This document shows positions 6,850 through 10,107 of a DNA stretch of 10,107 bases, piece by piece. How positions within the stretch are numbered: position 1 is the first letter of the stretch; each line of letters begins with the position of its first letter. A program made the position numbers and the translations under genes. The notes beneath the pieces were generated by a model, which was given only the letters and a program-made list of their open reading frames with translations, did no database searches and was not told the origin of the DNA. The stretch is from an uncultured Porphyromonadaceae bacterium (lineage in GTDB: Bacteria; Bacteroidota; Bacteroidia; Bacteroidales; Muribaculaceae), in NCBI GenBank assembly GCA_902494595.1, contig CABUTY010000023.1, positions 1 through 10,107 of the forward strand, read 5' to 3'.

Positions 6850-8660
6850 TGTTGTGTCTCCTTTTCCGCATTTTTAATTTTTTCGCGTATGTCGTTACGC
6901 GAGTCATCTATGTCGAGGGCCTTCTTCCAGGCCTCTATGGCGGCAGCTTTGTCGCCGGTCTTGTCAAGTATGTCGCCGTAATGTTCGTAGACCTCTGTGT
7001 CGCCGCCATGGTCGCCCATTATTTCCACAGCCTTGGCCTGGACTTCGCGGGCTTTCTCATAATCGCCCTTGAGAAACAGAATCCAGGCATATGTGTCGAG
7101 ATATGTGGGATTGTTGGCGTTCTCGCCTTCCAGCGAGCGGCTGCTGAGCTGCAGCGCTCTGTCAAGGTTGCCGCCATGCATGGCCGAAAAATAGGCGAAG
7201 TTGTTGGCGGCCAGCGCATTGTCGGGATTCATCTCCAGGGCGTTGGTATAATTGCGGTAGCTGCCCGTCGTGTCGCCCAGGTTTATGGCCACGTCGCCCA
7301 TCGCCGACAATACGTCGCTGAGCATGTTCAGTTCCTCCATGCTTATGTCGCGGCGCACATCCCTAAGCGTCATAAGAGTGTCGACATGCAGTCCGGAATC
7401 TATGTCGGCCACCACGCCGCGGTATATCTCGAGCGACTTGGAGTAGTTCTTGGCCTGATGCATGAGCATTGCGCCGTAAACACGCAGGTCGCGCGACAGT
7501 GGTACCTTCGTGGCTGCCTCTTCATAAGTTCTGAGGGCGCCGGCGGCATCGTCGGCACTCACCTGGATATACATCTTCTGACGCCACAGCTGCTCGTTGG
7601 TGGGATTCTGGTCGATGGCATAACCTATGTATTCTTCGGCTTGCGGATAATTCTTGCGATATCCGGCATATCGGGATGCAAACTCCAGGACTTCCCAATC
7701 GTGGGGATATTGCTGCAGGAGCACGTCGAAGAGATGCACCCCGCGGTCGGCCGACGACTGGTCCATAATCAGATGACGCATGTACATGCCCAGGAGCTGT
7801 ATCTTCTCGTCGCGGTCAAGGTCTTCGGTAAGCAGAGCCTCATACGCCTTTCGGTCGTAAGCCGCGGAATCGCCCTTGGCATGGTATGTCTCCATAAGAG
7901 CCATCTTGGGAGTGCCCGACTCCGGGGCTGCCGCCTCCGCCGCAAGATAGTAGTACTCCGCTGAGTCGGGCTTGCTGACGGCATCGTAAAGGTTTCCCTT
8001 CAGAATCAGGAAGTCGGGGTTTTTAGGGTCGGTGGCTATCAGCCTGTCGGCCTCGCGCACGGCTCCGGCAGTGTCGGAACTCTCGAGCATCATCGACATC
8101 TTGTGAAGGCTCAGAGCGGCGCTTTTCCCCTCAAGTTTCTCGTAACGGTCCATCACTTCCACGGCCTCGGGGGTATGTCCGCTGTTATGGTAGGCCTGCG
8201 ACAGCAAGAGGAGTATCATTCCCCGGTCTGGGTATTCGTCGGCAAGTCGCGACATAACCCTTATGCTCTCCATGCTGTCTTCGGCTTCTGTGGCCGCATA
8301 GCCATATTGCATACCCTCATAGAGCTCGGCGGGGTAAGCGTCGACAAACCTGCGCATCAGCGCCAGACTGCCGCTGAGACTGTCGCCGCTCTGCATATCT
8401 GCTGTCATCAGCGATCCGCGGAGCACTCCGAGCTTGAAACCTGCCTCCAGATTTTCCGTATTAAGACGCCACGCCCGCTTGAAACATTCATACGCGGCAT
8501 CGGTATTCCCGTCAGTCTCCTGCCTGAGTCCCTCGTAATAATAGTAGCGCGACTTGGCCGCGTCGGCACGTCCCGCGCCTTTGGTCTCGGACGCAACCGC
8601 CGCCATCAACGCAAACAACGCTAATACCGCCGTAGTCAGTATAATGTATCTCTTCTTCAA
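6846..8660 (-). CDS. Secreted tetratricopeptide-repeat protein
   Basis: A 604-residue protein starting at a TTG codon (8660). A TAA lies three codons upstream in frame and the first internal ATG (residue 19) would remove the signal sequence KKRYIILTTAVLALFALMAA, so the TTG start is well supported. The mature protein is a helical TPR solenoid. Clear repeat units include YYYEGLRQETDGNTDAAYEC near 40-60, LLSQAYHNSGHTPEAVEVMD near 152-171, KGNLYDAVSKPDSAEYYYLA near 221-240, RYAGYRKNYPQAEEYIGYAI near 330-349, MGDVAINLGDTTGSYRNYTN near 454-473, and two at the C-terminus (521-585) ending in AIEAWKKALDID. There is no enzymatic motif. It probably acts as a periplasmic scaffold. It follows dut by 61 nt and overlaps the DUF4292 gene by four bases, so the two are translationally coupled. 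A TPR gene followed by DUF4292 and an EnvC-like gene is, from memory, a recurrent Bacteroidetes order. Confidence 0.85.
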   Translation of the reverse strand: MKKRYIILTTAVLALFALMAAVASETKGAGRADAAKSRYYYYEGLRQETDGNTDAAYECFKRAWRLNTENLEAGFKLGVLRGSLMTADMQSGDSLSGSLALMRRFVDAYPAELYEGMQYGYAATEAEDSMESIRVMSRLADEYPDRGMILLLLSQAYHNSGHTPEAVEVMDRYEKLEGKSAALSLHKMSMMLESSDTAGAVREADRLIATDPKNPDFLILKGNLYDAVSKPDSAEYYYLAAEAAAPESGTPKMALMETYHAKGDSAAYDRKAYEALLTEDLDRDEKIQLLGMYMRHLIMDQSSADRGVHLFDVLLQQYPHDWEVLEFASRYAGYRKNYPQAEEYIGYAIDQNPTNEQLWRQKMYIQVSADDAAGALRTYEEAATKVPLSRDLRVYGAMLMHQAKNYSKSLEIYRGVVADIDSGLHVDTLMTLRDVRRDISMEELNMLSDVLSAMGDVAINLGDTTGSYRNYTNALEMNPDNALAANNFAYFSAMHGGNLDRALQLSSRSLEGENANNPTYLDTYAWILFLKGDYEKAREVQAKAVEIMGDHGGDTEVYEHYGDILDKTGDKAAAIEAWKKALDIDDSRNDIREKIKNAEKETQQ

Positions 8661-8663
8661 TTT

Positions 8664-8679
8664 CTCTTATACTCTTATA
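8664..8679 (-). repeat. Tandem 8-mer just upstream of the TPR gene start
   Basis: TATAAGAG is repeated twice head to tail on the minus strand, ending four bases before the TTG start codon at 8660. It occupies the ribosome-binding region. Purine-rich AAGAG could act as a weak ribosome-binding site, and a change of copy number would alter spacing to the start codon. Confidence 0.45.
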
Positions 8680-8691
8680 GCAGGGTTACAG

Positions 8692-8703
8692 GTTGTTAAC
8701 AAC
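8692..8703. promoter_or_regulatory. Perfect 12-bp palindrome GTTGTTAACAAC
   Basis: This fully symmetrical 12-bp site sits in the 61-nt gap between dut and the TPR gene. It has no loop, so it is more plausible as a dimeric regulator site than as an RNA hairpin. No promoter element matching TAnnTTTG is visible beside it, so its function is uncertain. Confidence 0.3.
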
Positions 8704-8721
8704 TGAATCCGTCTGTGTGTT

Positions 8722-9162
8722 TCATAGGCCGGTATGACCGAATCCACCTTCGCCCCGCTCCGTGGCATCGAGGTCTTCAGTCTCAAGCCATGTCACACGC
8801 GTATAAGGCGCCACAATCATCTGCGCTATCCTGTCGCCATTATTTATGACCACGTTTCCCTCTCCGAGATTAATGAGGATCACACCTATTTCGCCGCGAT
8901 AGTCGCAATCTATGGTGCCCGGGGAGTTAAGCACTGTAATCCCTTTCTTCAAAGCCAGGCCGGAGCGTGGACGTATCTGTGCCTCATAACCCTCCGGCAG
9001 CGCTATGCGTATGCCCGTGGGAATCAGGCGTCGCTCTCCCGGCGCCAATGTCTCCGGCGCCGCAAGACAGGCCCGCAGGTCCATTCCTGCCGATCCGCCT
9101 GTAGCATACCCAGGAAGCTCAACTCCCGATGCCGTGCTTATCCTTACTTTCTTTCCTTCCAT
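8722..9162 (-). CDS. dut: Deoxyuridine 5'-triphosphate nucleotidohydrolase (dUTPase)
   Basis: This cytosolic homotrimeric enzyme hydrolyses dUTP to dUMP and pyrophosphate, keeping uracil out of DNA and supplying dUMP for thymidylate synthesis. All five family motifs are present in the 146-residue protein: AGMDLRA (25-31), [11 protein letters not shown] (64-74), [13 protein letters not shown] (82-94, with the catalytic Asp), GDRIAQM (109-115) and [10 protein letters not shown] (136-145). The last has His where Ser is usual (GGFGSTG). The length is typical. I choose the ATG at 9162 ([10 protein letters not shown]); a longer open frame to 9378 would run antisense-free through the ferredoxin gene in another frame and through its terminator, and is not credible. 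The upstream 30 nt carry a 21-bp tandem duplication that includes the ferredoxin terminator tail. It is the first gene of the envelope cluster; no promoter of its own is visible. Confidence 0.96.
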   Translation of the reverse strand: MEGKKVRISTASGVELPGYATGGSAGMDLRACLAAPETLAPGERRLIPTGIRIALPEGYEAQIRPRSGLALKKGITVLNSPGTIDCDYRGEIGVILINLGEGNVVINNGDRIAQMIVAPYTRVTWLETEDLDATERGEGGFGHTGL

Positions 9163-9200
9163 TTCTATTGAAAAAGGCCATATTTCTATTGAAAAAGGCC
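9161..9200. repeat. 21-bp tandem duplication in the dut leader
   Basis: The 19-mer ATTTCTATTGAAAAAGGCC (plus strand) occurs at 9161-9179 and again at 9182-9200, period 21. On the minus strand each copy reads GGCC, TTTTT, CAATAGAAAT; the upstream copy is the 3' end of the ferredoxin terminator stem plus its U-tract, and the downstream copy runs into the dut ATG. This looks like a recent slippage or duplication event. Confidence 0.9.
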
Positions 9201-9219
9201 GTTCCGAAACGGAACAGCC
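9192..9219 (-). terminator. Rho-independent terminator between ferredoxin and dut
   Basis: Read on the minus strand, a 9-bp stem (9219-9211 with 9205-9197, one U-G pair) closes the 5-nt loop GTTTC and is followed by five U residues (9196-9192). It begins 23 bases after the ferredoxin stop codon and ends 29 bases before the dut ATG. Confidence 0.85.
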
Positions 9220-9242
9220 CTTTAAGTTGTGACCGGTAAAGG

Positions 9243-9410
9243 TTATCCCTCTTCGATAGCATCGTTGGGGCATACCGATGCACAGCTGCCGCAGCTGATG
9301 CATGTATCGGGATCGATGTGGTAAATCTCGCCCTCGGAGATGGCCTCTACAGGACATACTGAAATGCAGGTTCCGCATGCTATGCAGCGGTCGGTGATTA
9401 CATAAGCCAT
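9243..9410 (-). CDS. 2[4Fe-4S] ferredoxin
   Basis: A 55-residue protein ([15 protein letters not shown] at the start, NDAIEEG at the end) carrying two bacterial ferredoxin motifs: [12 protein letters not shown] with Cys9, Cys12, Cys15 and Cys19, and [12 protein letters not shown] with Cys37, Cys40, Cys43 and Cys47. The internal two-fold repeat, with both Cys-Pro ends present, is the clostridial-type ferredoxin fold holding two low-potential 4Fe-4S clusters. It is a cytosolic electron carrier, in anaerobes typically for pyruvate:ferredoxin oxidoreductase and similar enzymes; the partner here is not visible, as no redox enzyme gene is nearby. All eight cysteines are intact and the length is standard. 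The ATG at 9410 is the only suitable start. It appears to be a single-gene unit with a promoter at 9506-9537, a leader of about 90 nt containing an inverted repeat, and a terminator at 9192-9219. Confidence 0.96.
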   Translation of the reverse strand: MAYVITDRCIACGTCISVCPVEAISEGEIYHIDPDTCISCGSCASVCPNDAIEEG

Positions 9411-9456
9411 GATGTCTTTTGCTTTTTTAATTGATGTTCCTTGTTTTTACGACTTA

Positions 9457-9483
9457 GTTTTAATACCTTTACGCCATTAAAAC
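9457..9483 (-). promoter_or_regulatory. Perfect 8-bp inverted repeat in the ferredoxin leader
   Basis: GTTTTAAT at 9457-9464 and ATTAAAAC at 9476-9483 are exact inverted copies with 11 bases between them. They lie in the predicted ferredoxin 5' leader, about 16-42 nt downstream of the expected transcription start. The site could be an operator for a dimeric repressor or form an AU-rich RNA hairpin. No U-tract follows. Confidence 0.4.
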
Positions 9484-9496
9484 GCGTTCGCCCTTT

Positions 9497-9526
9497 TTTG
9501 CAGCGCAAATTTAACCCTTATTATTG
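9497..9526 (+). promoter_or_regulatory. Possible promoter of the right-hand glycosyltransferase
   Basis: On the plus strand TTTG at 9497-9500 is followed after 18 nt by TATTATTG at 9519-9526, one base off TAnnTTTG. The expected start, near 9532, would give a leader of about 38 nt before the ATG at 9570. The spacing is one base short of the usual 19-21, so this is weaker than the ferredoxin promoter. Confidence 0.45.
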
Positions 9527-9537
9527 AATCATACAAA
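9506..9537 (-). promoter_or_regulatory. Bacteroidetes-type promoter of the ferredoxin gene
   Basis: On the minus strand TTTG (9537-9534) is followed after 20 nt by TAAATTTG (9513-9506), a full match to the TAnnTTTG -7 element with standard spacing. Transcription should begin near 9500, leaving a leader of about 90 nt before the ferredoxin ATG. Confidence 0.8.
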
Positions 9538-9569
9538 AAAATACCAACTTTTTATTATTGAAAAATATC

Positions 9570-10107
9570 ATGATAAACGCGGAATCAGAAGTCTCTCCCT
9601 CATTATCTGCTGAGAGGAAGGAGTGCGATACCCTTATTTCGGTAATCACCATTACCTACAATGCGGCCTCGGTGATCGCCCCTACCCTCGAGTCGCTCAA
9701 CGGCCAGTCGTTCCGAAATTTCGAGCATATCGTTGTTGATGGCGCCAGCACCGACAATACCGTGGCTCTCATCAGGGAGATGTCGCCAGATTCGTCAGTG
9801 GTCTCCGAACCCGACAAGGGGCTCTATGATGCCATGAACAAAGGTATGGCCCGTGCCCGAGGAAAATATCTGCTCTTCCTGAATGCCGGCGACTCCCTGC
9901 ACTCTTGCGACACTCTCGACGCTTACGCCAGAGCCATACATACCAATGATCATCCGCATATCGTATATGCCGACACTGTTATTGTTAATGCCGAAAGACA
10001 TATCCTTGGTCCGCGACATCTCTCGGCGCCTCCGCAACTCACCTTCAAGTCGTTTGCCAATGGGATGCTCATATGCCACCAGGCCTTTATGGTCAGCAGA
10101 GAAATAG
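9570..10107 (+). CDS. Family 2 glycosyltransferase, WcaE-like, partial (3' end off window)
   Basis: The frame is open for 179 codons from the ATG at 9570 to the right edge. The GT-A family 2 core is clear: LISVITITYNAASVIAPTLESL (22-43), VVDGASTDNT (55-64) for nucleotide binding, SEPDKGLYDAMNKGMARARG (79-98), a hallmark of the WcaE-like subgroup, and LFLNAGDSL (102-110), where NAGD occupies the metal-binding DXD position. CHQAFMVSR (169-177) is a further conserved block of this subgroup. The first 20 residues form a polar extension before the fold. No signal or membrane helix is seen in the visible part, so it should act in the cytoplasm on a lipid-linked or membrane acceptor. Relatives add sugars to exopolysaccharide or O-antigen units; the sugar is unknown. 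It is divergent from the ferredoxin gene and may start a polysaccharide cluster to the right. Confidence 0.88.
   Translation, partial: MINAESEVSPSLSAERKECDTLISVITITYNAASVIAPTLESLNGQSFRNFEHIVVDGASTDNTVALIREMSPDSSVVSEPDKGLYDAMNKGMARARGKYLLFLNAGDSLHSCDTLDAYARAIHTNDHPHIVYADTVIVNAERHILGPRHLSAPPQLTFKSFANGMLICHQAFMVSREI

Noticed and set aside
6849..7964. Open frame of 371 codons on the plus strand
   Set aside because: It is antisense to the TPR gene, whose frame is supported by repeat structure and operon overlaps.
9163..9378. N-terminal extension of dUTPase to 9378
   Set aside because: The extension overlaps the ferredoxin gene in another frame and crosses its terminator; the dUTPase family begins near MEGKK at 9162.
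9570..10107. Possible start of a capsule or phage-defence island
   Set aside because: Only one partial glycosyltransferase is visible; nothing in the window shows recombinase, integrase or defence genes.

Overview
The window reads as a chromosomal segment of a Bacteroidales bacterium. The evidence is the gene set (EnvC-like LytM protein next to DUF4292 and TPR proteins, a BioF2/FemAB-like GNAT protein, a 55-residue 2[4Fe-4S] ferredoxin) and two promoters close to the Bacteroidetes form TTTG-N19/20-TAnnTTTG. GC-rich codons with AT-rich gaps would suit a Muribaculaceae-like genome, but that family placement is inference. I see no phage, plasmid, IS transposase, CRISPR, tRNA or rRNA.

Layout. 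(1) 1-743, minus: the 5' part of a secreted protein with a carbohydrate-binding-like beta-sandwich; it continues off the left edge. (2) 744-1311: an AT-rich gap with a 186-bp imperfect palindrome (983-1168), which looks like a non-coding mobile or dispersed repeat, and the fba terminator. (3) 1312-2313, minus: class II fructose-bisphosphate aldolase, a single-gene unit with a near-consensus promoter, a leader of about 125 nt and a terminator. (4) 2504-3505, plus: a family 2 glycosyltransferase whose end overlaps the next gene tail to tail by 11 nt. (5) 9162 down to 3495, minus: a tight cluster of dut, TPR lipoprotein-free secreted protein, DUF4292 protein, EnvC-like murein hydrolase activator and GNAT/FemAB-like protein, with 4-nt and 13-nt overlaps or short gaps. 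(6) 9243-9410, minus: a small ferredoxin too short for most ORF thresholds, with its own promoter and terminator. (7) 9570-10107, plus: the 5' part of a WcaE-like family 2 glycosyltransferase cut by the right edge.

How the parts relate. The five-gene cluster joins nucleotide-pool housekeeping (dUTPase) to envelope proteins: a periplasmic TPR protein, a LolA/LolB-like DUF4292 protein and an EnvC-like activator that lacks the histidines needed for its own peptidase activity, so it probably regulates an amidase at division. The two glycosyltransferases and the GNAT protein suggest surface polysaccharide work, but they are not in one operon. Ferredoxin and the right-hand glycosyltransferase are divergent, and their predicted promoters lie on top of each other on opposite strands.

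I did not find a clear undescribed multi-gene system. The items most worth a second look are the 186-bp palindrome, the overlapping divergent promoters, the 21-bp tandem duplication that copies the ferredoxin terminator tail in front of dut, and the uncharacterised secreted protein at the left edge.
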